Source of the DNA: JAFDVL01 sp963794955
GTDB taxonomy: Bacteria > Acidobacteriota > Blastocatellia > RBC074
DNA length: 64,000 bases
Direction: 5' to 3'
Assembly (NCBI GenBank): GCA_963794955.1
Contig: CAWCGF010000022.1
Span: 62,001-126,000 of the forward strand
Part shown: one piece after another, positions 41,026 through 48,713 of the stretch
Position numbering within the stretch: the first letter of the stretch is position 1
Layout: every line of letters starts with the position of its first letter
The notes under the pieces: model-generated
The model's input: the letters and a program-made list of their open reading frames with translations, nothing else
What the model was told of the DNA's origin: nothing
Databases searched by the model: none
Program-made: the position numbers and the translations under genes

Positions 41026-42268
41026 TACGATAGTCGGCATTGATCCGAATATAATCTTCCGTCAAATCGCATGTCCATTCGGTGATTTCAGCGTCGCCTT
41101 GCTGTAAATCTACGGTGATGGTGATTTCGTTGCGCCGCAGGATTTCCAAGGCTTTTGCCTCATTAAATTGCAGGCCGCGCCCCTGTCGGGCAACGAACAG
41201 ATTGCCTAGTTTGATGTCCACTCGTTCAATATCAAATTTGACCCCGGCGCGACCGGCAGCCGCTAGAATGCGTCCCCAGTTGGCATCCTCTCCGGCTATT
41301 GCTGTTTTGACCAGCGGGCTGGTGGCAATGGTTTCGGCGATGCGATGCGCCATTTTTTCATTAGGAGCATGCTTGACCTGAATCGTGATTAGCTTTCGTG
41401 CGCCCTCGCCATCCCGCGCGACGGCAATGGCCAGGTCGCGGCAAACCTCCGTCAAGCCTTTGACGAATCGCTCATAATCCGCGCCTGCGGCCATTTCAAT
41501 CGCCGGATTGCCCGCCGCGCCATTGGCCAACACCGCCAACGTGTCGTTGGTCGAAGTGTCGCCGTCTATCGTCACGCGATTAAAGCTCAGATTGACGGCC
41601 CGCTTCAGTGCCGTTTGCAAGGCCTTTTTGCTGATTGCCGCATCGGTCATTACAAACGACAGCAATGTGGCCATATTGGGATGAATCATTCCTGCGCCTT
41701 TTGCCACACCAGAAATCGTGACGCGCTTGCCACTCAGTGTGAAAGAACGAGAAGACCATTTCGGACGCGTGTCCGTGGTCATTATCGCGGTGGCTAAATT
41801 GGCAATTGCCGTGCCGGGCTGGCGCGCAAGAGTAGGAACGGCTGTCCGTATCCCGGTTTCCAGTTTGTTCATGTCAAGCTGCACCCCGATGACGCCAGTT
41901 GAACAGACCAAAACTTCACGGGCAGCGCAATGCAAAAGACTGGCGACCAATTGCGCCGTCGCGTGTGCATTTGCGTGGCCTTCGACTCCCGTCACCGCAT
42001 TCGCACAGCCGGAGTTCACGATCATCGCGCGGTGCGTTTTATGCCGTAAATGCGTGCGTGAAAGCAGGACGGGCGGCGCTTGGACGAGGTTTTGTGTGAA
42101 GACTGCTGCGGCCACCGCCGGACGCTCGGAATAAATGATCGCCAGGTCTTCCCCGGCCTTTTTCAGTCCGCATCGGGTGGTTGCCGTTAGGAAATTTTTG
42201 GGTAAAACGCTTTTCGTGTTTGGCGCTTCGCTTGCGGTCGGCACTTGAGAGGTTGTGAGTTTAGCCAA
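41021..42268 (-). CDS. argJ: Glutamate N-acetyltransferase/amino-acid acetyltransferase ArgJ
   Basis: Transfers acetyl from N-acetylornithine to glutamate (step five), and in bifunctional forms also makes N-acetylglutamate from acetyl-CoA. The autocleavage site is AGMIHPNMATLLSFVMTDA, where Thr becomes the N-terminal nucleophile. Other signatures: VNSGCANAVTG, VLVCSTGVIG, TIDGDTSTNDTLAVLANG and AGEDANWGRI. 415 residues, normal. The best start is TTG at 42268, preceded by AGAGGA. Part of an arginine cluster with argC, argB, argD and an ArgA-like gene. Confidence 0.95.
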   Translation of the reverse strand: MAKLTTSQVPTASEAPNTKSVLPKNFLTATTRCGLKKAGEDLAIIYSERPAVAAAVFTQNLVQAPPVLLSRTHLRHKTHRAMIVNSGCANAVTGVEGHANAHATAQLVASLLHCAAREVLVCSTGVIGVQLDMNKLETGIRTAVPTLARQPGTAIANLATAIMTTDTRPKWSSRSFTLSGKRVTISGVAKGAGMIHPNMATLLSFVMTDAAISKKALQTALKRAVNLSFNRVTIDGDTSTNDTLAVLANGAAGNPAIEMAAGADYERFVKGLTEVCRDLAIAVARDGEGARKLITIQVKHAPNEKMAHRIAETIATSPLVKTAIAGEDANWGRILAAAGRAGVKFDIERVDIKLGNLFVARQGRGLQFNEAKALEILRRNEITITVDLQQGDAEITEWTCDLTEDYIRINADYRT

Positions 42269-42358
42269 GTCTGATCATCCTCTGTTCGATTCTGGGATTA
42301 TTGTGTTCGGAAACGCGCAGTGTAGTGGATCGTCCCTTTTCTGTAAATCGTAGCTGCG

Positions 42359-42859
42359 TCATTTGATTTCCACGACGGTTTCCAGCTTGACCGTTTTGGG
42401 TGGCAAACACAGCGTGTCATTGCAGGTCTGATAACGAACCTGGAGCACTAGCTTCGTCACGCCGGGCTGGGCTGTGTCAGCGATTTTAAGCGGCACGCGG
42501 AACGTTACGGCCTTTTCGTAAAACTGCGTCTCCACGCCGAAGTTTTCGTCAAATTTGCTGATTGGCATAGGTTGTCCAAGCTCACCTGCGAAAGCAAAGG
42601 CTTGCTCATCGGGCAGCAAGATGCGCGTGGGGCGCGGGCCGTTCGGAATTTCTTCGAGCGCATAGAGATGCCAGCCGTCTTCGATTTGTGCTTGGAGTTG
42701 CACTGTGAACGGCTCGCCTTTTTGATAGGTCTTTTGCGCGGTGGTAAGCTTTAGCGACCAATGGATCGGATTCACTGCTTCATCCTGCTGCAAAGTGGCA
42801 TTAATGAGCGTTGCGCCTACCAGAAATCCCCACAGTAATGTTTTTAACGTAGAAAACAT
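42359..42859 (-). CDS. DsbD N-terminal-domain-like secreted protein
   Basis: 166 residues with a signal peptide (LLWGFLVGATLINATLQ). The rest resembles the periplasmic alpha domain of DsbD: HWSLKLTTAQKTYQKGEPFT, DGWHLYALEE, and the C-terminal Cys pair YQTCNDTLCLPPKTV, the redox pair that in DsbD passes electrons to DsbC or DsbG. The membrane and thioredoxin parts of DsbD are absent, so this is a free-standing domain; it may act with another thiol-disulfide protein. It sits between argJ and the ArgA-like gene on the same strand, though not obviously linked to arginine synthesis. Confidence 0.8.
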   Translation of the reverse strand: MFSTLKTLLWGFLVGATLINATLQQDEAVNPIHWSLKLTTAQKTYQKGEPFTVQLQAQIEDGWHLYALEEIPNGPRPTRILLPDEQAFAFAGELGQPMPISKFDENFGVETQFYEKAVTFRVPLKIADTAQPGVTKLVLQVRYQTCNDTLCLPPKTVKLETVVEIK

Positions 42860-42874
42860 TGCGCTCTTTTATCT

Positions 42875-43432
42875 TCAGTCGTGCAACACAGGTAAAGACT
42901 TTTTGATTTGCGGCATTGGCACCTGGCTTACCTCAAAGGCTTCTGGTTGCACATTCTCAATCAAATCCAGCACCATCGGCACTTCGTCACAGCTACTCAT
43001 TTTGGGGCACGTCACACAATCCATCCAAACCTTGCGCGGCATGGATTCGTGTTGCACCACCCGAAAGCCTAGCTTTTCAAAAAAGCCCTGCACGTAAGTG
43101 AAGGCGTAGACTTGCACCAAGTCATTCTCACGGGCTTCTGCAATGTTGGCTTCCACTAAGGCGCGCCCGATGCCTTTCTTGCCCGTATTCGGGTCAACGG
43201 CTAGTGACCGTACTTCCGCCATATCGCCCCACGTGAAATGCAAACCGGAACAACCCAACACTTTCTCTTTGCCAGCTTCATCGGTGGCGGTGGCGACGTA
43301 AAAGTCCCGAATGTTTTCGTAAATGCTCAGCAGCGAACGCGGTAGCATCTGTTCTTGCCGCGCATAGTTGTTGATGAGCCAATGAATCTGCGTGGCGTCT
43401 TTGGTTTTGGCTCGGCGAATCGTAAAGTCCAT
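42875..43432 (-). CDS. GNAT N-acetyltransferase, ArgA-like
   Basis: 185 residues. GNAT motif A is VRSLAVDPNTGKKGIGRALV (the GxGxG/A acetyl-CoA loop), preceded by GCSGLHFTWGDMAEVRSL; motif B includes VYAFTYVQGFFEKLGFRVV. The opening TIRRAKTKDATQIHWLINNY and QEQMLPRSLLSIYENIRDF are like the short N-acetylglutamate synthases found in Acidobacteriota, Geobacter and others. Context supports this: argD is immediately upstream. A Cys-rich tail (CVTCPKMSSCDE) follows. The ATG at 43432 begins the conserved domain; the frame continues upstream to 43519 without support. Confidence 0.78.
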   Translation of the reverse strand: MDFTIRRAKTKDATQIHWLINNYARQEQMLPRSLLSIYENIRDFYVATATDEAGKEKVLGCSGLHFTWGDMAEVRSLAVDPNTGKKGIGRALVEANIAEARENDLVQVYAFTYVQGFFEKLGFRVVQHESMPRKVWMDCVTCPKMSSCDEVPMVLDLIENVQPEAFEVSQVPMPQIKKSLPVLHD

Positions 43433-43526
43433 AGTATCTCTAGCATCCGAAGCATCCAGCATAGCATCCAGCGAGTTCCACGCGCCTGGAAAACCACGGT
43501 GGCATCGGCGCGCTATCACAAATGCA

Positions 43527-44747
43527 TTATAGATTATCCTTTGTTTCCTCGACCAGGACTTCTTCCCAGGCTGTCAGCATTGTGTCAATCTCAGCCTTGG
43601 TGATGATGTAAGGGGGCAGGAACCGACAAGTGGTTTCATTTGTGCTATTCATCAGAAAGCCGCGTTGCAGCATCTTGGCAGGGAAGTTTTTGGTTGGGAA
43701 CGTCAATTCAACACCTACCATCAAGCCTTTGGCGCGCACTTCTTTGATGACCGAAGAATACGACTCCTGCAATTGCAGCAACTTTTGCTTGAAGTGCTCA
43801 CCCGTCTCGTTTACGTGTTGCAGCAAGTTGCCCTCGTTTAACTCCTCGAAGAATTCCAAACTCAAACGACAAGCGAGCGGCCCGCCTCCAAACGTAGTGC
43901 CGTGATCGCCGGGGCTGAACCCGTCCACGGCTTTTTCTGCCACCACGATAGCGCCCAGCGGAACGCCGAGGCCAAGCGGCTTGGCGACGGTGAGAATGTC
44001 GGCTTGAATGGGCGAATGTTGATAGGCGAAAATCTTTCCGGTACGCCCCAATCCGCATTGCACTTCATCTACGATTAGCAACGCGTCCACGGCGTCACAG
44101 GCATCGCGCAACGTTTGTAAATACTCCGCTGAGCGCGGGCGCACACCGCCTTCGCCTTGAATTGTTTCGACGATGACGGCAGCGGTGCGTTCATTGATGG
44201 CGCTCCGCGCTTCGTCGTGATCGCCAGCCGTGATGAATTTGCAGCCGGGGACTAACGGTTCAAATGGCTCGCGGTATTTTTGCTGTGCGGTGACTGATAA
44301 CGCTCCCATTGAGCGCCCGTGAAATGATCCTGTCAGCGAAACGAACTCATACTTGTTTTCACGCCCTTGTCGGCGCTGCCACGCGCGGGCGAGCTTCAGC
44401 GCAGCTTCGGCGGTTTCCGTGCCGCTGTTGCAAAAAAACGCCCGCGCCAAGCCCGATGCTTGCGTGAGTTGTTCCGCGAGCAGTCCTTGGTACGGATGGT
44501 AGTAAAGATTTGATGTGTGCATTAATGACGCCTGTTCGCTCAATACACGGCGGATGCGTGGGTGATCATAGCCCAGCACGTTGACGCCAATGCCGGAAAT
44601 AAAATCCACATAAGCGTTGCCATTGGAATCGTACAACGTCGATTGTTCGCCGCGCACAAACAGCACGGGCTGCCGCGCGTAGGTCGTCATGATGTATTTG
44701 TCTTCGAGTTGTTGTGTTTGGTTGAGATCAAATCTTTCTGTCGTCAT
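43527..44747 (-). CDS. argD: Acetylornithine aminotransferase
   Basis: PLP-dependent class-III aminotransferase converting N-acetylglutamate semialdehyde to N-acetylornithine. Visible: FFCNSGTETAEAALKLARAW, LTGSFHGRSMGALSVTAQ, VDALLIVDEVQCGLGRTGKI and the Schiff-base Lys in DILTVAKPLGLGVPLGAIVV, followed by GDHGTTFGGGPLAC. 406 residues, normal. The start ATG at 44747 lies just downstream of a palindromic repeat and the broken kinase; the ribosome site is not strong. Downstream genes (ArgA-like and others) are on the same strand. Confidence 0.93.
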   Translation of the reverse strand: MTTERFDLNQTQQLEDKYIMTTYARQPVLFVRGEQSTLYDSNGNAYVDFISGIGVNVLGYDHPRIRRVLSEQASLMHTSNLYYHPYQGLLAEQLTQASGLARAFFCNSGTETAEAALKLARAWQRRQGRENKYEFVSLTGSFHGRSMGALSVTAQQKYREPFEPLVPGCKFITAGDHDEARSAINERTAAVIVETIQGEGGVRPRSAEYLQTLRDACDAVDALLIVDEVQCGLGRTGKIFAYQHSPIQADILTVAKPLGLGVPLGAIVVAEKAVDGFSPGDHGTTFGGGPLACRLSLEFFEELNEGNLLQHVNETGEHFKQKLLQLQESYSSVIKEVRAKGLMVGVELTFPTKNFPAKMLQRGFLMNSTNETTCRFLPPYIITKAEIDTMLTAWEEVLVEETKDNL

Positions 44748-45261
44748 TTTTGTTCTGTTGTAAACCTCCGATAATGGAATGCAAATGGTTACGCACGCAC
44801 CCGCGCGTCAGCAAGGGCTGCATTGAGTAATCGTATATTGCCTCAACGTGCGCTTCTTGAGGCCGCCCTTGCTGACGCGCAGGCCACTGACTCGCCGCGA
44901 TTTGTTGGGCATAGTCAATTGCTTTGCGCACGGGCAACGCGCCGTTGTCCAACTGGGCGCGCAGCTCTTCGCCCGTCAGCAGTTCAGCCACGATGTACGG
45001 ATTGCCTTCGTATAAGCCGAAGTCATGCACGGTCAAAATGTTGGGATGATTGAGCGCCGAAGTGGCCTTCGCTTCCTGCTCAAAGCGACTCAGGCGGTCG
45101 GCATCTTGCGCGAATTCGGCAGGCAGGACTTTGAGCGCGACCTCGCGGTTCAAGCGCGTATCTTTCGCGCGATACACTTCGCCCATCCCGCCTTTACCCA
45201 GCGGCGCGAGGATTTCGTAGTGATCGAATTTCGTGTTTGGGGCAAGGGCCATAACGCTCAT
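44728..45261 (-). pseudogene. Truncated Ser/Thr protein kinase, N-lobe only
   Basis: The Pkn/Stk-type kinase N-lobe is intact: FDHYEILAPLGKGGMGEVYR (P-loop), VALKVLPAEFAQDADRL (catalytic Lys), RFEQEAKATSALNHPNILTV (alpha-C Glu) and PYIVAELLTGEELRAQL. Coding stops making sense after IDYAQQIAA: the frame then runs through the palindromic element (SQWPARQQGRPQEA...) to a stop at 44728. HRDLKPEN, DFG and everything after are missing and no remainder exists before argD, so it cannot be an active kinase. It was probably broken by insertion of the element or by a deletion at it. The start may be any of three nearby ATGs. Confidence 0.85.
44788..44895. repeat. Dispersed palindromic element, copy 2
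   Basis: About 108-bp hairpin homologous along its length to copy 1 at 32784-32900; shared blocks include GCGTCAGCAAGGGC, CGTATATTGCC and CTTGAGGC. Its right edge meets the kinase gene exactly where kinase homology stops, and its left edge lies 41 bases before the argD start. Confidence 0.8.
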
Positions 45262-45283
45262 CAAGGGTAGTGCAGGCGTCTTC

Positions 45284-45462
45284 AATTGCCACTAGCTTCA
45301 GCTAGTGGGACAGGAATCTTGCAGCGGCTTCAGCCAAACTTCTGAGAAATGTCTCTTTCCAATGAGCTTTAGCTGAAGCTGGTTGGAGGGGAATTCTTTT
45401 TCTTCTTTGGCTAAAGCCTATAATTTCAAATCGCACGCCACTAGCTGAAGCTAGTGGCAATT
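45284..45462. repeat. MITE-like element with 25-bp terminal inverted repeats
   Basis: 179 bp flanked by perfect 25-bp inverted repeats (45284-45308 and 45438-45462, AATTGCCACTAGCTTCAGCT and on). Each terminus is itself a palindrome (CTAGCTTCAGCTAG-type), and the inside has related hairpins (AGCTTTAGCTGAAGCT, TTTGGCTAAAGCC). No coding capacity. It lies between the gamma-glutamylcyclotransferase gene and the broken kinase. Confidence 0.8.
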
Positions 45463-45482
45463 CAATAATTCAAACTGATCAC

Positions 45483-45902
45483 TCAACTCGCCGTTTGCAC
45501 CTGCTTCACATAATCGCCACTTTCGATCAGGCTGCCGGTCGCCACCCAATCATTGTAGAGATACATCCAGCATTCGAGTTGACGTCCATCCGCCAGCGTG
45601 ATTGCTTCGGCGCTACGGGCAAATAAACTGGCTTCGAGTTCGCCGGGAATAAAGCCTTCATAGACATCAAGAATGTCCAGCGTGTTGTGCGATTCTGGCA
45701 ATTCATAAACCTCGCCGACGATTTTGGTCTGGAACGCCGCTCCGACAATTGCACCGGGGTACGCGCCAAGATTGAAAAGCTCACCCTGAATTTGCCCGGT
45801 GCTAATGAAGCGCAAGCTTTGCATAATGGCTTGCAGTTCGGGCGAAACTTGCTTGACCAATTCTTTCCGCAAAGTGCCATAGACAAAAAGGTATTCGGGC
45901 AT
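45483..45902 (-). CDS. Gamma-glutamylcyclotransferase-like (AIG2/BtrG) protein
   Basis: 139 residues, cytoplasmic. The family opening YLFVYGTLRKEL (the YGTLR substrate loop) is at the N-terminus; LFNLGAYPGAIVG and VGEVYELPESHNTLDILDVY follow, with the probable catalytic Glu in DVYEGF. Such proteins cyclise gamma-glutamyl amines to 5-oxoproline. It starts one base after the argB stop (TAATATG), suggesting co-translation; a role linked to glutamate derivatives is plausible but unproven. Confidence 0.82.
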   Translation of the reverse strand: MPEYLFVYGTLRKELVKQVSPELQAIMQSLRFISTGQIQGELFNLGAYPGAIVGAAFQTKIVGEVYELPESHNTLDILDVYEGFIPGELEASLFARSAEAITLADGRQLECWMYLYNDWVATGSLIESGDYVKQVQTAS

Positions 45903-45903
45903 A

Positions 45904-46689
45904 TTACGAAATTACCGTGCCAATCGCTTCCTGATGTAGACAGGCGCGGAGCAGGGAATTCTCCTCGGCTGCGCCGATAATTAGAATTCGTTTGACGCCA
46001 GCCTCCAATGCGGACAAGCAGGCACGCAACTTGGGCCGCATCCCGCCGTGCGCGACACCGGAATCAAGCAATTGCTGAATCTGTTCACGGTTTAGGTTCG
46101 GCATCGTATTTCCGTGTTCATCTTTGACGCCGCCGACATCCGTGACAAAAATCAATTCATCGGCCTGGCACGCGGGCGCGACGGCTGCGGCCATTTGATC
46201 ACCATTGATGTTGTGATAGCTGAAATCGTGAATGCTGAGACCTAAACAGGCAATTACCGGAATCGCGTTAAGGCCCAGGATGGCGTCAATTAAGCGTCCA
46301 TCAGAGCGCACGATTTCGCCGACAAATCCCAAATCTATGCCATCTTCCGCTTTGAGTTTGGTAGATAAAAAGCTGAGCGCATCGGCACCTGTCAAACTCA
46401 CTGCCGGGATTTTGATACGCGATAAATCCGCGACCAAATCCTTGCCGACTTTGCCGGCGAGTACCATTTGAATCACCTCACGTGCAGGTGCGTCGGTGAT
46501 GCGCAAGCCATCGTGAAATTTCGATTCAATGTTCAGGCGGCTCAGCATCTCAGCGATTTGTTTCCCGCCGCCATGCACTAAGACAATCTTCTGCCCATTC
46601 TGCCGCAGTTCGCTGATTTGAAAGACCAGTTTGAGGCGGAGCGCGTTATCAATGAGGACGCTGCCGCCGAGTTTGATGACTGACTTCAT
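45904..46689 (-). CDS. argB: Acetylglutamate kinase
   Basis: Phosphorylates N-acetylglutamate, the second step of arginine synthesis. Amino-acid-kinase fold: SVIKLGGSVL (phosphate loop), VLVHGGGKQIAEML, VSLTGADALSF, NINGDQMAAAVAPACQADEL and GGMRPKLRACLSAL. 261 residues, short like the arginine-insensitive type; the N-terminal helix of feedback-inhibited hexameric forms is absent, so strong arginine inhibition is not expected. ATGA overlap with argC. Confidence 0.94.
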   Translation of the reverse strand: MKSVIKLGGSVLIDNALRLKLVFQISELRQNGQKIVLVHGGGKQIAEMLSRLNIESKFHDGLRITDAPAREVIQMVLAGKVGKDLVADLSRIKIPAVSLTGADALSFLSTKLKAEDGIDLGFVGEIVRSDGRLIDAILGLNAIPVIACLGLSIHDFSYHNINGDQMAAAVAPACQADELIFVTDVGGVKDEHGNTMPNLNREQIQQLLDSGVAHGGMRPKLRACLSALEAGVKRILIIGAAEENSLLRACLHQEAIGTVIS

Positions 46690-47717
46690 AAAATGCCTTC
46701 TCGTTCATCGAAGCCTAATGCCACATTGGCATTTTGCAAGGCCTGGCTGGCCGCGCCTTTGAGCAGGTTGTCTTCAGCGGAAACGATAACTGCCTGATTT
46801 TCACTTACGACACAGCCGATGTCACAGAAAGGCGTGTTGGCTACGAATTTAATTTCGGGCAGTTGCGCACTCGTAAATAGCCGCACAAATGGTTTGCCGG
46901 AAAATGCCTCGTGCCAGGCTTGATGAATTGCTTCGCGCGTAACTCCGGCCTGCAACCGGATATAAATCGTCGAAAGAATCCCACGATTGATCGGCAATAA
47001 ATGCGGTGTGAAGATCAATTTGCTCGGCGAAAATTCGATGCCCAGCCCTTGGGCGATTTCGGGGGCGTGGCGATGCTTGAAGATGTTGTAGGCTTTGAAG
47101 CTCTCGTTCACTTCGACAAAATGCGTGCCGACATTAGGGGCTTTGCCCGCACCCGAAACCCCGGACTTGGAATCGCAAATAATCGGTTGCGACAAATCTA
47201 TTAAGCCTGCACGCAGCAAGGGGAGCAGCGGAATTTGTACCGTTGTCGGATAGCAACCGGGGTTAGCGATCAGTTTCGCGCCGCGTAATTGTTCATAGGC
47301 AAATTCGGTCAGGCCGTAGACCGCTTGCTGGAGCAAGTTGGGATCGTGTGACTCGAAGCCATAAAACTTGGGATACAGCGAAGCATCTTTCAAGCGCCAG
47401 GCTCCGCTCAAATCAACCACCGTCGCTCCTGATTTTAGTAACTCCGGCACGATTTCGTTGGAAAACTCATTCGGCGTGCCCAGGAAGACGAGCGAAGGCT
47501 CAAGCTGCGCGACGGTTTTTTCGTCAAACGGTTGGCATTGCAGGTAAGTCTGGCCCAATAGCTGTGGATGCACAGCACTAAGCGGCAAGGTTTCGGCGGA
47601 GCGTGACGCGAACGCGCCAACCAACTCAAGGTGTGAATGGCGGAGTAAAAGCTTAACTAACTCAAAGCCGGAATAGCCCGTGGCACCAGCAACAATTGCG
47701 CGTATTTTCTGACTCAT
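46686..47717 (-). CDS. argC: N-acetyl-gamma-glutamyl-phosphate reductase
   Basis: NADPH-dependent reductase of step three. Rossmann start AIVAGATGYSGFELVKLLLR, the catalytic Cys in LIANPGCYPTTVQIPL, DSKSGVSGAGKAPNVGTHF and the His in KHRHAPEIAQGLG, then FTPHLLPINRGILSTIYI. 343 residues, normal. First gene of the arginine cluster; its start faces the yceD operon across 146 bases, so the two operons diverge. An AGAGACGAAT segment is before the ATG and no ARG box was recognised. Confidence 0.95.
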   Translation of the reverse strand: MSQKIRAIVAGATGYSGFELVKLLLRHSHLELVGAFASRSAETLPLSAVHPQLLGQTYLQCQPFDEKTVAQLEPSLVFLGTPNEFSNEIVPELLKSGATVVDLSGAWRLKDASLYPKFYGFESHDPNLLQQAVYGLTEFAYEQLRGAKLIANPGCYPTTVQIPLLPLLRAGLIDLSQPIICDSKSGVSGAGKAPNVGTHFVEVNESFKAYNIFKHRHAPEIAQGLGIEFSPSKLIFTPHLLPINRGILSTIYIRLQAGVTREAIHQAWHEAFSGKPFVRLFTSAQLPEIKFVANTPFCDIGCVVSENQAVIVSAEDNLLKGAASQALQNANVALGFDEREGIL

Positions 47718-47809
47718 ATTCGTCTCTCGGCACTCTTGTTAAAGAGTCATTCCAAGCCAATTAAGATGGCTCGCCAAAGAATCCCGAAGTTTACACGCGA
47801 AGAGGCTGG

Positions 47810-47837
47810 TTGACAAACCGCTTTCCGACGCTATAAT
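47810..47837 (+). promoter_or_regulatory. Near-consensus sigma-70 promoter of the yceD-fab operon
   Basis: TTGACA (47810-47815), a 16-base spacer and TATAAT (47832-47837), both boxes perfect. Transcription would start near 47844, giving a short leader before the GGAGG (47852-47856) and ATG at 47864. Confidence 0.8.
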
Positions 47838-47863
47838 TTGCACCTTTTGTCGGAGGCGAGCTT

Positions 47864-48379
47864 ATGCTTATTGTGCTTACTCACTTGCCCGCCGATGGGC
47901 TAAAGTTCGAGCATCAATACGGGGCTGAGGAATTGGATTTAGCCCAACATGAGTTTTTGCTACTGCAACCGCCACAGATTCAAGGCCGGGTGACGATGTT
48001 GGGACAAGAAATGCGCGTGCAGGGGCAGATCACCGCAGAGCTTGAAGTGGTTTGTGATCGTTGCCTGGCAGCGGTGGCTTGGCCGGTCGCAAAAGAATTT
48101 GATCTTTTTTATGTGCCGGAAGACCCGCAAGCCGAAGCGAAAAGCGAAACCGAATTGCTGGCGCGGGAACTGGATGTTTCGTTTTATCAAGACGACCGAA
48201 TTGATGTTGATGAATTAGCGCTTGAGCAACTGGAACTGAGTTTACCGATCCGCATTTTGTGTCAGGAAGACTGCCAGGGCTTGTGCCCAGAGTGCGGTAC
48301 GAATTTGAATGTTGAACCCTGCCAATGCCCGCCTGCGATTGATCCGCGTTGGCAGGCGTTGGCAGATTTGAAAAGTTGA
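47864..48379 (+). CDS. YceD/DUF177 family protein
   Basis: Small protein required for normal 23S rRNA accumulation in E. coli and plants, nearly always next to rpmF and plsX as here. Visible: VQGQITAELEVVCDRCLAAV, with a CxxC, and the zinc-like CQEDCQGLCPECGTNLN (four Cys) then PCQCPPAIDPRW. GGAGG is eight bases before the ATG. First gene of the operon. Confidence 0.88.
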   Translation: MLIVLTHLPADGLKFEHQYGAEELDLAQHEFLLLQPPQIQGRVTMLGQEMRVQGQITAELEVVCDRCLAAVAWPVAKEFDLFYVPEDPQAEAKSETELLARELDVSFYQDDRIDVDELALEQLELSLPIRILCQEDCQGLCPECGTNLNVEPCQCPPAIDPRWQALADLKS

Positions 48380-48445
48380 AAAAAGAAACAAGACAAATGG
48401 ACGGCAAGCTTGCCAGTTTGCTGTCCATTTTTAGAGGAGTTATTA

Positions 48446-48634
48446 ATGCCGAATCCAAAACGACGACACTCGAAATCACGTGGCCGTATGCGCCGTGCAC
48501 ACGATGCCCTGAAAACCGTCCAGTTGGTGAAATGTTCCAATTGTCAGAATCTTCGTATGCCACACCGCGTTTGCCCGTACTGTGGTTATTACGGCACCCG
48601 CCAGGTAATCGAAATTGCAGAGCTAACCAGCTAA
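48446..48634 (+). CDS. rpmF: 50S ribosomal protein L32
   Basis: 62 residues, starting PNPKRRHSKSRGRMRRAHDA, as L32 does, with a zinc-ribbon of two CxxC pairs (CSNCQN and CPYCGY). AGAGGAG precedes the ATG at 48446; an upstream in-frame ATG at 48410 would add residues unlike L32. The zinc-binding (C+) form of the protein. Confidence 0.95.
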   Translation: MPNPKRRHSKSRGRMRRAHDALKTVQLVKCSNCQNLRMPHRVCPYCGYYGTRQVIEIAELTS

Positions 48635-48644
48635 TAATCGCATT

Positions 48645-48689
48645 GAGGATGAAGGATTGAGTCTGAAGATGAGAAAATCTTTCATCCTC
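48645..48689 (+). repeat. Hairpin between rpmF and plsX
   Basis: GAGGATGAAGGATT (48645-48658) and AATCTTTCATCCTC (48676-48689) pair at 13 of 14 positions around a 17-base loop. It starts 10 bases after the rpmF stop codon and precedes the plsX start, so it could modulate plsX expression. Confidence 0.6.
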
Positions 48690-48713
48690 TTTCTTTGCGC
48701 ATTACCCCCGGAT

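Noticed and set aside
42284..42300. GTTCGATTC resembling a tRNA T-loop
   Set aside because: Flanking bases do not pair as a T-stem and no acceptor, D- or anticodon arm is present.
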